DNA of 64,000 nt from Cheiracanthium punctorium (GCA_038373885.1 JAWZYV010011612.1:62001-126000), one strand, 5' to 3'; shown: positions 45,965 through 58,934, counted from the first letter of the stretch. The notes: generated by a model not told the origin, from the sequence alone. Made by a program: numbers and translations.

Positions 45965-46720
45965 TCAAACATATATACCAAATTGAAACTCAATCGAATG
46001 CACCGTTTAAACGCTTGCGCACTTTCAAGAATTTTTCCCCATATGCCATTATGCCATAATATAAATGAAATTTTTGTCGTAGCCCTGTAGAAAAACTATA
46101 AGTATTATACACACCAAAATCAATACCAGTCTTAAGATGGTTATTTATAACATATATACCCAATTTCAGCTCAATCGAAGGTACCGTTTAAACGCTAGCG
46201 CACTTTCAAGAATTTCCCCCCATAGGCCAGAATGTAAAAGAAATCTTTGTCGTAGCCCTGTAGGAGAACTATAAGTCCTATACACACCAAAATCAATACC
46301 GTCTTAGGATGGTGGTTTATAACATTTATACCCAATTTGAGCTCAATCGAATGTATCGTTTAAACGCTAGCGTACTTTCAAGAATTTCCCCCGATAGGCC
46401 ATAATGTAAAAGAAATCTTTGTCGTAGCCCCGTAGAAAAACTATAAGTTCTATACACATCCAAATTAATATCGGTCTTAAGGCAGCGGTTTGAAACATAT
46501 ATACCCAATTTGAGCTCAAACGAATATACCGTTTAAACGCTAGCGCACTTTCAAGAATTTCTCCCCATAGGCCATAATGTAAAAGAAATCTTTGTTGTAG
46601 CCCTGTAGGAAAACTATAAGTCCTATACACACCAAAATCAATACCGGTCTTGCGACGGTGGTTTATAGCATATATATCCAATTTGAGCTCAATCGGATGC
46701 TCCGTTCAGGAGCTATCGTG
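45965..46720. repeat. ~175-bp tandem repeat, about 4.5 units
   Basis: Units start with ATACCCAATTTGAGCTCAAT at about 45973, 46152, 46327, 46500 and 46673. They share AAACGCTAGCGCACTTTCAA and TTGTCGTAGCCCTGTAG. The minus-strand frames here (46326-46681) are repeat artefacts. Confidence 0.92.
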
Positions 46721-46802
46721 TTCACTCACATACACACAAACACACATACACACACACACACATACACACACACACACATACACACATACATACATACATC
46801 TC
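46721..46802. repeat. (CACA/CATA)n microsatellite
   Basis: Directly follows the 175-bp array after ...GCTATCGTGTTCACTCA. The same order (a 'cgttcggac' or 'atcgtgttcac' lead, then CA repeats) recurs at 57000-57040, hinting at a shared transposon end. Confidence 0.9.
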
Positions 46803-48987
46803 GTAAAAATAGCGTAAATGGATTCAGAAGCCCTCAAAACGTGTAAAAACACCAAAATCTCGAAGTCGAATTTTTTCATGATTACAATACTTTCCTTACA
46901 TGGTACATGTTCGGAAAGTAAAAATGTTCAAAATAAGGTAGGAAAAACGATTACGATACAAAAAAATGCCCCTCATTAATTTTCGAAAAGTTACACTTTG
47001 TACCCCTGTACAAAAAACCCCTGTACTTTGATCCCTGTACAAAAAACTTCTCAATTTGTAAAATGTGCCCCGTACAGCGATGAGGCGATGTAAAAAATCT
47101 GAGAATTATATTATAAAATATGTGAAACCACTTTTCAATGGATCTCGAAGGGAAAAAATCAAGTCGAATGATCGTACTTTAGAGGTCTTACAGAAATTAC
47201 GAGAGAAAATAATTTTTTGCACTCTAGAAATAAAAATTTACATTCAAAAACATCGATAGCCCCCCCCCTCACCCATCATCATTGCTTAAAGATATCTCTG
47301 AGACGTTTTATAATGAAAGGCTGAAATTTTGTAAATCACATTATTAGTGTATGGGCACAATTTTCTGTGGGAATTTTTTATACGGGGGTCGTATAAAAAT
47401 GTAAGTTTCGTATTTATTTTATCTGACTTTGCCGTCGTCATCATTGCAGCATTTTGTTGCTAAACATTTGCAATACACGGATGGTTGTTTAGTGATAATT
47501 TAATTAAATGTGTCGAACATAGATATGCCACAAGAAAGGCGAGATTTTAAGATAATTAAAAACAAACACTTAAAATACTTTCGAATTCTTCTTAGAATGC
47601 AAACGTATTTGCAACACAAATCACAGTCACGGGGGAAAGTAAAATAAAGCGACAAGAAAATCACTTTTGGTAATCAATTGCAAAACAATGTAACCAAATA
47701 CAAATGTCAAAAACCAAATCATGAAATTCAAATGAAAATAACATTTTGCTTGAGTTATCATGTCCGTGCGGTTTTATCAGCTAACTTAAGTGTTTACACA
47801 GTAAATAAAAATGTAAATTCATTAGATTAATGAATTGATTTAAACAAAAAAAAAGTTTTTGAAAAGCCGTAAGTAATTAAATAGACTAAAATAACAAAGA
47901 ATGCATGGATAAATATCTCTCTGTATATATATTATTAGCAAATGAACAGATGTTATTAGCATATATTTAATTAAACTGCAGCGTTCATATCCAGAAAAAT
48001 TTATATTTTTGCGAGACAATGTGTTTCTTGAAATAAAAAAAAAACTATACTAAATGTACCTATATAATTTTTTCAGACATTTTGTATAAATTAAAGAGCT
48101 ATGTATCTGGTCTAAAGCTTTCAGACTTCAAAAAGTAGTTACTCCAATTTTACATAGAAATAAATTTTAAGACCGACAAAACTATAGACGAATTTTCAGA
48201 AAATTGTTATATTATCTCTTTGAGAATTGAATATTTTTCAATAATTAAGAGTGAATTTGGGTGTGAAGCATGAAGAATTGTATGCACATTTTATTTTACT
48301 ATTCGAAATACTTTTCGATCATATTCAGAGGCAAATCCTCCAAGAAAATTGCCTTCGAACAGTTTCCTAACAGACCAACAGACGAATGCTTAATTCACTA
48401 ATTAATTTTTGTCATGTAAGGAGAAAATATGAAAAGCCATATCTTTATCGCGTTTGACCGCCCCTGCCCGTATATAAGGGAAAAAAAAACATTATTCATA
48501 CATAGTATTAACAGACAAAAACGCTGTAAGCTGTATACTGAAGCTCATCAGTTTTTGAGTAGTTACTCCGTAAAGTTTTAACAAACATGTATGATTGTTT
48601 TTCCTATATTTTTGCTTTAAGCAACAATAATCTTTCAAATAAAGATTTTTGAAAAAATACATATTCTCAATTTTTCTTTGAATTTAGAAATAAAATATTG
48701 CTATTAATGCGAATAATATGGAAATTTACATTTAATAATTTCAATTTCGGATTATGAACCTTTAGTATTAAAAAACAACAACAACAACAAAAAAAAAAAC
48801 TTGTAAAGATAATAATTTTACCACATTATTCACATTCAAAGTGCTGCTGGTGGAATTTTAATTTTCCAATTATATTTCAACATTTTAAGTTCCGAATTAT
48901 CTCATGTAGCGTAAAATAATAGTAGAAATAATGTGTTTAGGAGTCGTAGTCTTATTAAAAGATGACTATTCATATTTTTAAAAGATA
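46803..48987. other. Intergenic, nothing identified
   Basis: AT-rich DNA between gene B and gene A. No ORF with domain content; no repeat family recognised. Confidence 0.4.
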
Positions 48988-49323
48988 TATAGTTTAAAAA
49001 AAACTAAAAAACACGCTTTAGGGATAAATTGAACTAACTAAAAAGTGAAAAATAATTCTTAATATAGAAATAAATTAATGAACTAAAAATAGAATTATTG
49101 TGAAAAAAGTGTGGGGCACTTTGCTATATTTTTTGTATCATTTTTGTACTAATCTTACCGATCAAATATTCTCAAGAACTGATATATGGAGCACCCAACG
49201 CTTGTTTCACAATAATGCTATTTTTCGTTTATTAATTTATTTCTATATTAAGAATTATTTTTCACTTTTTAGTTAGTTCAATTTATCACTAAAGCGTGTT
49301 TTTTAGTTTTTTTTAAAACTATA
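48988..49323. repeat. Foldback repeat with ~120-bp arms
   Basis: 48988-49107 is the near-perfect complement of 49201-49323 (for example AAAAACACGCTTTAG and AACTAACTAAAAAGTGAAAA on the left, mirrored on the right). The spacer is about 93 bp. A further diverged copy of part of the right arm follows directly at 49325-49385. Confidence 0.88.
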
Positions 49324-49487
49324 CTTATTTTTCACTTTTCAGTTCGATTTGCAATAAAAGCGTGTGTTTTTAAACTGTATTTATTTAAAATTTTTATATA
49401 TTTAAATTTTCGATATCTCTCATAAGACACTAAGGAACACTAAGTTGGAAAATACACACTGTGAGATAATTTATTTTCATTGTGCAC

Positions 49488-49650
49488 CAGTGGCGTAGCC
49501 AGGATTTTATTTCGGGGTGGGCTGGGTATCGAATTTAAAGCTAAAGTTCAATTGTAAGCTAAATATACAATTATAAGGTCAAATTAAAGGGTACCATTTC
49601 GGGGGGGGGCAGCAGCCCCCTCAACCCCCCCCCCTCTGGCTACGCCCCTT
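49488..49650. mobile_element. 163-bp hAT-type MITE, CAGTGGCGTAGCC family
   Basis: CAGTGGCGTAGCCAG at the left and CTGGCTACGCC at the right. Flanks TTGTGCAC and CTGTGCAC form an 8-bp duplication with one mismatch. Confidence 0.8.
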
Positions 49651-50701
49651 CTGTGCACCAAACTATTAATTAACCTGCAGTTAAATGCTACCTTTCTCAC
49701 TAAAAAGGAAAAGTGCCGAAATGGTACGCATGCGTAGACCACGCGCTTGCTTCATCTCTCTCGCTCTCACGCAAAGTATCTCTTAAGAAAATTACTAATC
49801 CTGAAGTCCTAATCAGGATAATGGGATAAACTTATCAAATTATTGTATTGTCATCGGTCCTTGATAAGACTACAAAGTTTAAATTAAATCTGACCGTTTG
49901 AAGTGAGTCAAAATCGAGTTCAAAGGAGTCGATTACAAACAAACAAACAAACATACAGGTGAAACTACTAAAAAGCGCGTTAATAAGTTTAATCACCATT
50001 CACTCTAGTAAATTTTCTCTTACTACTTTCAGCAGACATTTACAATCACTATTAATTCTTATACAGATAATTCAACTTACTTTTAAAAAAAGAAACTAAT
50101 ATGTTTCAAGAAAATGTGTCTACAGCATTTAAATTTAAATAACTTATAATTCACTAAACTTATAAACTTATAACTTATAAACACTAAATTTTTCAAGAAA
50201 TGTTTAAGCTTTTCACTTTAATTTCATTTACTTTTTTCTAACTCTTTTTTTTATAGCACAAACTCTATCAATTTTTAAAATCATCTTTTATATATCTCTC
50301 TTTTTTATGAGTTATCAAATAACGGTACAGATTAAAGTCTGAGTGTGTGAATATACTTACTAAGAGAGATGTAACTTTAACACTAGAGTGTGAAACAATG
50401 CACCGTAGTTGTTCATATCTGAGTACATCTAGTTTTTTTTTTTTTTTTTTTTTTTAAGCGCTATCATTTAAAAGTGAATGCATGTTCCCAGCAGCAATAT
50501 TTGGAAATCCAAATCATAAAAGTGAAAGAGAGAATTAATTGCAGAAGTGAGAAACTTTTTCGTTTGTTTAAAATCATGGCTTACATGTAAAAATAATTTT
50601 ATTAGAAGGAATGGAATATAAATCATTCAATATCCAATACTACTAAAAATTAAAAGCTACTGAGTGTCTGGTATCACATGTAATTTAATTTCAGGAAAAT
50701 C

Positions 50702-50855
50702 CAAGGACGTACCCAGGGGGTGATCCAGGAGGACGGAACCCCCGAAATTTCAGTTTTTGTTAACAAAATAAGAATGATGGCGTATTTTTGTGAAAAAAAT
50801 CTGCCTTTTTCACCGTTTGGACCCCCTCCGAAACTTTTTTCTGGGTACGTCCTTG
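50702..50855. mobile_element. 154-bp hAT-type MITE
   Basis: Perfect ends CAAGGACGTACCCAG and complement, and a perfect 8-bp duplication GGAAAATC (50694 and 50856). Young-looking. Confidence 0.9.
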
Positions 50856-52087
50856 GGAAAATCTCGATTTAACGAATTTCAAGGCAGTAAAGGTTGAATT
50901 TGTAACTGTCATAAATTCGTTCAAATGAAATTTATTTTGAGTGAATTTCTGTTACCTTATTTTCAGTGGCAGCCCGTGGTCAAAAATGTTAGTGCAGCCG
51001 GAAACATATGACCCCCCCCCCCCTAGGAATGGAAAATATTTGTTACTGAATTCGAAAGCTGGCGGATTAAGCTCTCACCCAGGAAAAAAAAGAAAAAAAA
51101 AAGAAATTACATAAAAAATGTAAGAGATCCTATTTTACTTCTATAAAATGGACATAAATTTCAACCAACCGCTCCTATCCACCAAATTGCATTAATCCGT
51201 GTCTGATTCGAAGTTTCCTGAGAATTTTCTTTTGTAATGATAACTTGAGAAGAAAAAAAAAAGAAAAAAAAAAGAAAACTTACTTATTTTTTATAAGTCA
51301 AATCAATCCTCTTTTCTTTTAAACTTGCGAATTAGTCAGTGATGTCCTCATAAAAGGGCGTTGTTTTAATTCAGATATCATTAATTTTAAAAGCTCTTTA
51401 AAATCCCCCATGTTTAAAGAATTTTCTCGCTCGCCATGTCCTCCTAATGCCAGTTCTTGCTTACTTAAAAACAATACTGCTTTGATGGGTAATTGCATGA
51501 AGCGTCTATTCAGGCTTACCTTCTTGATAAATTCAGCAATATAAAGTCGGGAGTTTTCCTTTAATGCGTCAGCAATTTAGCTCCCACTTCTTATCAACTC
51601 CTTAAATTTTAAAGAATTTTTTAAATGCTCGTTGAGCTTTCATGTGTTTTACGTGCTCGTGTGATGGTGGTTAATACATCCTATCGAGTACCATTCCAAA
51701 CGGTCTTTTTTATCTCAACGATTAAACACGGCCAACAAAACAATTTTTTTTGTAAATAAAAACTGCCCCATAGCCACGAGAATAGTGCATATCATGAGAA
51801 ATGGAAGCTACGACCATGCTGAGACGAACCTGCTTTTTTCTTATGAATGGACAAGTTTGGTGTCGGTCTATTTTTTTTTTTAGTAGTTGTCGTTTATTAT
51901 CTTCTTTCCATGTTTTAAACGGAGTTTCAAGCAAGACGCAAACTGGATAATAACAGGGCTCCTTGTTTCAAAACGGTTAAATCATACATTCCAATAACAC
52001 ATGGACACAGTAACAAATAAGACTAAAAACTTTCAACCTTCCCAGACAACAAAAAACAACTATTGTTTCCGTTGGAATGGGCTAGAA

Positions 52088-52384
52088 TAGCGGTTCTCAA
52101 CCTTTTAACGTCGTGTCCCCCCCCCCCAACAAAGGCTAACTTACAGTGACGCTTCCCCCCCCCCTCACATTTTTCAGCATACATTGAGATTTTTAATCTT
52201 TAATAATGAACATTTTAAGCGAAAATGGATATTCTTTGAGTAAAAATGCGAATAAATAAGATGATTTAAAAAAAAAATGCATCCTGCTCTATAGTTTGCC
52301 CTATTGCTTTATAGTTTTTCTCGTTCCCCCCCCCCCTGGAAAAGTTCTGCGGGGGGCGCGCCCCCCTCAGGTTGAGAAACGCTG
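52088..52384. mobile_element. hAT-type MITE nested in copy 1
   Basis: Ends TAGCGGTTCTCAACC and complement of CAGCGTTTCTCAACC, the classic hAT terminal motif; perfect 8-bp duplication GGCTAGAA (52080 and 52385). C-rich runs near both ends. Confidence 0.88.
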
Positions 52385-52597
52385 GGCTAGAACATATATT
52401 CTGTGTCTTTATTCTCTCCCTCACTGATCGTCCGAGCCAATCAGTTCGTCGAATTCACGCTGCAAAAGACAGAAACCCTTTCTTCGGCTGTGTCTCAGCT
52501 AAAACACCCTATGCTATCCTAAGCCGGAGAAACTGCTTACGTACTCGTTACCATGGCAACGGTGCTGCCAATTCCTTAATCAGCGCGGAGGGCTGTA

Positions 52598-52650
52598 CCG
52601 AGGCCTCCGAGAGAGGAGAAAGAATCTTTCTCCTCTCTCGGAGGCCACGG
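52598..52650. repeat. 53-bp palindrome in copy 1
   Basis: 26-bp arms around a single central A at 52624, with one mismatch (A for T at about 52647). Begins CCGAGGCCTCCGAGAGAGG. A direct GGCTGTACC-type repeat flanks both sides. Confidence 0.93.
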
Positions 52651-52894
52651 CTGTACCAACGACTTTCGCAGTTGAATTACGGGAAGATTAAAGGTTTTTT
52701 TTTCTGAATGAGAGATCCGGCCGTTACTACAATAGGTTTTTTTTTTTGGAGATTTTTTTTTAAAATTTACGATAGGAATTCCATAATTCTAATCTGAATT
52801 TAAGAAAGTTAGTAGAATAAATTATCTTAAATTATGTGCTGATAATTTCAAGTGCAGCCCGGGTGTACTTGCTGTATCCCACGAGCCGCCACTG

Positions 52895-53639
52895 CTTATT
52901 TTCTTCGAACAGAAATATTCTGTTCGTTAATCTTGAGTACTTGCAAAAATGAAATTCGTTGTAATGAGATCTTACAGAAATGCGTGCGAGATTAAAGGCA
53001 TCACTTATTAAACCAAGGTTCGAAAACTTATTAAGTCTATATATTTACCAATGGCGTATCCTTTGGGCTAGCTAAACTTGCTGCAAAGCCCGACAAATGT
53101 CTGGGCAAAAAGTATTACAGCGACAGAAAAGAACGAAACATTTCCTTGCGGTCTTCACATAGGGCCGGCGAAGCCCGTTGCTGTGAGAACGGTGAGAGTG
53201 GTTGAGTAAGACACGTGACGGAAGCGGTAAATCAAAATAGCTCAAATCTTCACTGCGATATACATCTTTTATGTTTCATGTTATTTTGGCTGGCGGTTTA
53301 CTCTACATTGACACCGCAAATGTGCATATCGGAATCAGCTTTCCGTTTGCTCCAGAAGTGTTTGACGTCTGTTAGCAAATGTTTGCTTGCAGAGGCAGTA
53401 ACTGTGGTTTTTTTTAAAGTGGTTACCTTAACCCCTTTTTAAGTGGTTACCCTTTAACCGTAAGTGTTTTTTAATTAAAAAATGCACTTTTCCATTAAAT
53501 AGTAAGCTCTAAAAATTATGATTCCTATCATTTTTATCCTTTATTTAATTGCTTTTTAATTATACAGTACCAGGTTACCGAGCCATGCTCAGAATCTAAA
53601 GGCTCCTTAAGTGCAAAATAATGAATACGTAATTGCCTT
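52895..53639. other. Intergenic, nothing identified
   Basis: A plus-strand frame of 75 codons (53215-53442) has no recognisable domain and is not supported. A short duplicated GGTTACC-rich stretch is present at about 53420-53460. Confidence 0.35.
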
Positions 53640-54510
53640 GGCACGTATCAATAATCTTCATGGTTGCCAAAGATTTTCATCGCTGTCGGATCACCCATAC
53701 ATTATCAGGTAAGCTTTGGTCGGCATTCAATGTTACAATGGCATATACTTTGTTTTGAAGAGGGATGCTAAACATTCGATGGTCGGTGCCATCAGAGTTG
53801 AGCAAAAAGTAGTTTAACGTAAGGTGCCTCCTTTCCATCTGTAGCAGATCAGCGAGGGTATCAGCGAAGATCTTGGGCGATGCATTCACTAACAGCGTCT
53901 TCGTTACTTCAGAAATATATCTGTCCACATTGAGGACGTTCAAATTCAGCATCAAGAATCTGAGTTGGTTGAACTGTCAGATGAATGACTTTATAAAAAA
54001 AATTCATCAAGTCTGTTATACACTGTTCGCAACGTAGCAGTACACACCAAAATCGTTAATAGTTTCACTCGTCATATACTGTGAAGAAAGCCATTGTAAA
54101 GTATGCTTTCAAATTTCGAATTCTTTGAAATGTGGGTGACATCGAAGAAACAACCACACCAATTCATTAGGAAATTCGGAATGCCCTACATCAATCTTAC
54201 AGTCCCCAAAATGGTGTCGGTTAATTTTTGTTTTTACTCTTCAGAAAAATGCAAAGCTTCAGGGTGAATGCAATCCATGTTAAAAAGTTTTAAACTATGA
54301 TAATAAGTACCCACATTTGTGGCAGCTTTGTAGATACTTAGACTGTTTACCCGAAGTATTTGTCGACGTCTAGCTGTTCCATGTCGTTCTCCTTCCAAAT
54401 ACTAATCATCTGTTTCATCTGCTTGCGTTTGAACTGCACGTTCACACATTTGGGCTAAGTGCTGCTGTCGGTGATCATATGTTTCCACAGCTCGTTTTTG
54501 AGCTACACTT
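53640..54510 (-). pseudogene. Degenerate reading frame, possibly Helitron-type N-terminal region
   Basis: Minus strand. The upstream part reads ETYDHRQQHLAQMCERA, then YHSLKLFNMDCIHPEALHFS after stops, resembling the repeated R-A-x-E-T region and N-MDC / LHF-S-E block that precede the Helitron helicase. Downstream an open 92-codon frame (53955-53677) carries SPKIFADTLADLLQMERRHL, which I cannot place. Several stops break the whole. The assignment is tentative. Confidence 0.35.
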
Positions 54511-57252
54511 TCATGCATTTACGTCTTTATAATACATTTATTATGATAATTCTTTACGATTGAAATTGTAAATTTCTCTATAGTGCTTCAATTCAAACAT
54601 AAAATACTTATTTTTTTCTAATTCAAAGAAAATACATCATGCATAAACAAATTCTACAAACGTAAATTCAATCTTATAGATACATAAATATAGATGCCAT
54701 AAAAGTATAATCTTACATAAATATGCTTTAAACATAATTTTATTTTATAAATTCACTCTTAAGAAAATAAAAAGTGTAACACAATTTAAATTATTAGTAC
54801 AAAAGGACACTTCGAAATCATGAAATCAAAAACAGAATAGATCAAAAATATTCTTTTATAATAACCCTAACAACTACTTAAACGTTGACAATAATAGAAC
54901 AAACGAATGGACTGAAGAAAATGGACTTCTAACCTCGAATAAATCAAAAATAATCGCTCCTATATAGTTACGCTGATCACTGACTCTGTCACAATTTCAG
55001 TTCCACTACTCAAAATAAAACTTTTACCATCCAAACAGATTAAAAATGTATTGTCTAATAACTTAAAATTTACACGGTTCGTTGGTGCGATCAGCCTGAA
55101 AATTATCATAATTATGTAAAAAAAAGAAAATAATAAGAAAAAGAGGAAAGAAAAAAAATAAAGAAAAAATCTGATAATCCACACGTTCCCTGATTTTTAA
55201 GTGGTTTTTTTTTGTATTTTTAGCTCTATTTCATTTAAGAGAATAAAAAAAGCTAATCATTTGAGTGTCAGAATTATCTATTGCAAGTGACATTGACGTT
55301 ACATTGAAGTCACGGTTATCAGGCTTTGGAGGAAAAATTACGATTCTAATTCGCTTAAGATAGCTTTTCTAAATTACTACTCAGTTTAACTTTTTTTCAA
55401 AAATAAAACTGTTTTCTATGCATTCAGCATGGATATAGGAGAGGATGTTGATACCAAACGAAATGTTTCGAATACGAAATGTTTCTGCAGATTATACAAT
55501 TCGAATTTCGATGTATAATAAAAATTGAATATGAAGTTATTTGATTTTAAGTGGGTAAATATTAAATATTCTGAGTGTAGACATTCTATCGCCCGCTGTA
55601 ATTGTCTCCACAAAGGGCTTTATCCTTTAGTTTAATGATAGTACACAACACAAAACAACACAGTCTAATCCACGTCTAAATAAGAATTGAAAATTTATTA
55701 AAAAAAATCTTAGTAACCAGATTTCAGCCTCCCAATTTACTGCTTCCACATATGGACAACTCCCAGCCTGCGGCCGGATGGGGCCCGCCATGGCTTTTGG
55801 ACCAGCCTTCAGAACAAGTCAAAACCCTGTATAAAACCTTATAAAACATTCAAACTTCCATATAAATCCGAATTATACGACCCGCGATTTTGCTAACATC
55901 TTGAAGTCAGGCCCAGGAGGCCACTATCGTAAAGTTCTGCCCGCAACTTTTAAAAGGTTGTCCATACGATGATAAAATAAATGAGTTGAAATCATCAACT
56001 GTAGTGAATGAAAACTAAACTGATCTGCAAAATTAATTTGACTATCGGCTGCGAGCCCAATTTAGGAATCGATCGTATCATTTTTTCATCGGAGTTTCGA
56101 ACATTGTTTCATTATAAACGGTTGACCCATTAAAAAAAAAATTGTCAGGGTAAATACATTTAAATATTTATCGTCAACTTGGCGGAATAAGGCAGTTAAA
56201 ATAGAATTCAACCTAGTGCCGTTATTAAAAAAAAAATGGAATTTTCATGTTATGTCACAGGATCTTTTTTCATACTGTGAATGACTGAAAAGGGTGTCAT
56301 TTTCATTTAAATTATTCGGCTAAGCTGAAACTTTTATGCACTTTTGAAATTCGCATCATATGGATCAATAAAATACATGAAAAATATTTATTGTTTTAGT
56401 ATATACGCGAAAATACATTTAGCTTTACGTTAGTTACAAAAGGATAATTGTAGTAAATTCAGGCAATTTTTCACATAAGATTTACGAGTAGTTTTGTATT
56501 AATAACTATGAATTAAGAATAATTAAATTATTTACGTATATTACATCAAGGTGCTTGCGGGGATGGCAACGAAGACTCTTTTCGCTTTTTCTTTCGCTGG
56601 TTGCCAGGACGATATTTTGAAATAAAAATAACTTTTTAATTCTAAACAAATTTATGTAGCTGAATGGTGTAATATATCTAGTTACTAAAATATTTATTTG
56701 TCTGTGTACTGAACATCAAGTTCCATTTATTTTGTTTCTTTGCGAAATTAATTTTTACTATTATATATCGATGGCGTGTATTTTTTAATCCGCCCGAAAC
56801 TTATTTGAGCGTCCCTTTTAGGAAGATTGCATCAATTGTGTTTTTGAAACGCTCAATAGATGGCGCTACCGTCAAAAAATTTTTAACTTTAAATTTTGAG
56901 CGTTTTAGAGTTTTTTCAATCAATTGACCTCGCACAATCGTTTCTGGGGCCCAAAATACCCCCAGGTACGAAATTTAAAAAGAATCCTTAGAGCAGTTTT
57001 CGAGATCGTTCGGACACACACACACACACACACAAACATTCCTCGTTTAATATAAGAGCGGATTTGTTAACATTCAATGTTTAATCTCTAGAACGAGGAC
57101 CGTGAATTTACAATGTAATTAATTAATTTCGTGTAATTATTGACAAAATCACATTAACTATAATTGCTCATATATACTTCAAAAACTTAATGAAGTGAGA
57201 TAGTCCCCCTTTGGAACCCAAAACAGACGACTAGCATACATACATACATGTA
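54511..57252. other. Intergenic, mostly unrecognised
   Basis: AT-rich. A GC-richer patch at about 55725-55960 was not placed. At 56770-57045 a segment with GATGGCGCTACCGTC and a final (CA)n run (57014-57035) looks like a transposon remnant. Confidence 0.35.
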
Positions 57253-57347
57253 CAGGGTGATAAAAAAAAAGTTTACAAAATGACATGGCAAATCAGGCAT
57301 ACAACGAGGATCAAAAATCACTCAGTAACAAATGGTCGCAAACGCCA

Positions 57348-57626
57348 CTAGAGGTCCTTGCTGTACAAATAAGATAGTCTAAGAGCCAGAGACCGCCAGA
57401 CCTTCGTCAAAGTATGAAAGCTGAAACTTTCTCTGCGCATACCCCCCAACAGAGGTAGGAACAATCGGCCACTATAAAGTTTGGATGATCGTGGCTTTGG
57501 CAGGTAACAGGTGGCAAAGGTGTATAAAATTGCCGAAAATTTCGTCATTTCATAAAGCTTAATTTTTTTATATGTTCTTCTTCGCAGTACTAGAAATCAC
57601 TTTATCCCTTGCCAGACACTTTTCCA
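57348..57626 (-). repeat. Left arm of the internal inverted duplication
   Basis: On the minus strand it encodes the same peptide run (MTKFSAILYTFATCYLPKPR) as the plus strand at 59017, proving the inversion. The peptide is not evidence of a gene. Confidence 0.88.
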
Positions 57627-57634
57627 TCGTGGCA

Positions 57635-58716
57635 CAGTGGCGGCCCGTGGTCAAAACTGTTATTGCAGCCGGAAGCATATGAGCTCCTCCCCTCCCCTTC
57701 CTCCCCACAGGAATAGAAAATCTTTGTTACTGAATTCGAAAACGGATTAAGCCCTCACCGAGGAAAAAGAAATTTCATAAAAAATGCAAGAGATCCTGTT
57801 TTACTTCCATAAAATTTACATAAATTTCAACCAGCCGCTCTTATCCTCACAATTGCATTAATCCGTGTCTGATTCGAAGTTTCCTTAGAATTTTCTTTTG
57901 TAACGATAACTTCAGAAGGAAAGAAAAAAAAAAAAGGAAAACTTACTTATTTTTTATAAGTCAAATCAATCCCCCTTTCTTTTAAACTTGCGAATCGGTC
58001 AGTGATGTCCTCATAAAAAGGCGTAGTTTTAATTCAGATATCAATAATTTTAAAAGCTCTTTAAAATTTCCCATGTTTAAAGAATTTTCTCGCTCGCCAT
58101 GTCCTCTAAATGCCAGTTCTTGCTTACTTAAAAACAATACTGCTTTGATGGGTAATTGTCCATTCATAAGCGTCTATCCAGGCTTACCTTCTTGATAAAT
58201 TCAGCAATATAAAGTCGAGAGTTTTCCGAACATATATTCTCCGTTCCCCTCCCTCACTTCTCGAGCCAATCAGTCAGTCGAATTTACTGCAGCCGTCGTT
58301 TGAAAATCTTTCATCAGCTGTACTTAGCTACTAACTCCCTATGCCGGAGAGACTGCTTGCAAACTCGTTGCCATGGCAACGGTGCTGCCAATTTCTTGAT
58401 CGGCTATGAGGGCTGTACCGAGGCCTCCGAGAGAGGAGAAAGAATCTTTCTCCTCTCTCGGAGGCCTCGGCTGTACCAAGACTCACAGTTGAATTGCGGG
58501 AAGATTAAAAGGCTTTTTTCTGAATGAGCGATTCGGCAGTTAACTACAACACGTTGATTTTTGTTTTTGTTTTAGATTTTTTAAAAATTTATCATTGAAA
58601 TTCAATAATTCTAATCTGAATTTAAGAAAGTTAGTAGAATAAATTATTTTAAAGTATTTGTTGGTAATTTCAAGTGCAGCCCGGCTGTACTTGCTGTATC
58701 CCACGAGCCGCCACTG
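57635..58716. mobile_element. hAT-like element, palindrome family, copy 2
   Basis: Ends CAGTGGCGGCCCGTGG and complement, with a perfect 8-bp duplication TCGTGGCA (57627 and 58717). Non-coding. Shares its interior with copy 1 but lacks the nested MITE. Confidence 0.92.
58418..58470. repeat. 53-bp perfect palindrome in copy 2
   Basis: Two exact 26-bp arms around a central A at 58444. Same sequence and position in the element as 52598-52650. Confidence 0.95.
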
Positions 58717-58934
58717 TCGTGGCAAACCCCCGCCAGACAATCTCAAAGTCATCTAAAACTGTTGTGTTCGTAAACTCCCGCGACGAAGTACGTCAAACTG
58801 TCACAAAGTGCCAAGCACATTTTATACTGCTACTACTACCATCCAAACTTCTTTTATACTGCTACTTTCTTGCAGCGCGCTCGTAATAGAATTACGTTTT
58901 TCAAGACTTTGAGATTGTCTGGCGGGGGTTTGAC

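Larger units (their letters stand above)
50964..52894. mobile_element. hAT-like element, palindrome family, copy 1
   Basis: Ends CAGTGGCAGCCCGTGG and CCACGAGCC-GCCACTG(inverted), with a perfect 8-bp duplication CTTATTTT (50956 and 52895). It shares its sequence order with copy 2 (57635-58716), including TTAAAAGCTCTTTAAAAT and GTTACCATGGCAACGG-type segments. Longer because of the nested MITE at 52088-52384 and other expansions. No transposase found. Confidence 0.88.

Noticed and set aside
46658..46846. Frame rich in His-Thr
   Set aside because: Translation of the (CA)n microsatellite.
57348..57548. 66-codon frame duplicated at 59017-59199
   Set aside because: The peptide is repeated because the DNA is an inverted duplication inside a transposon; no gene-like features.
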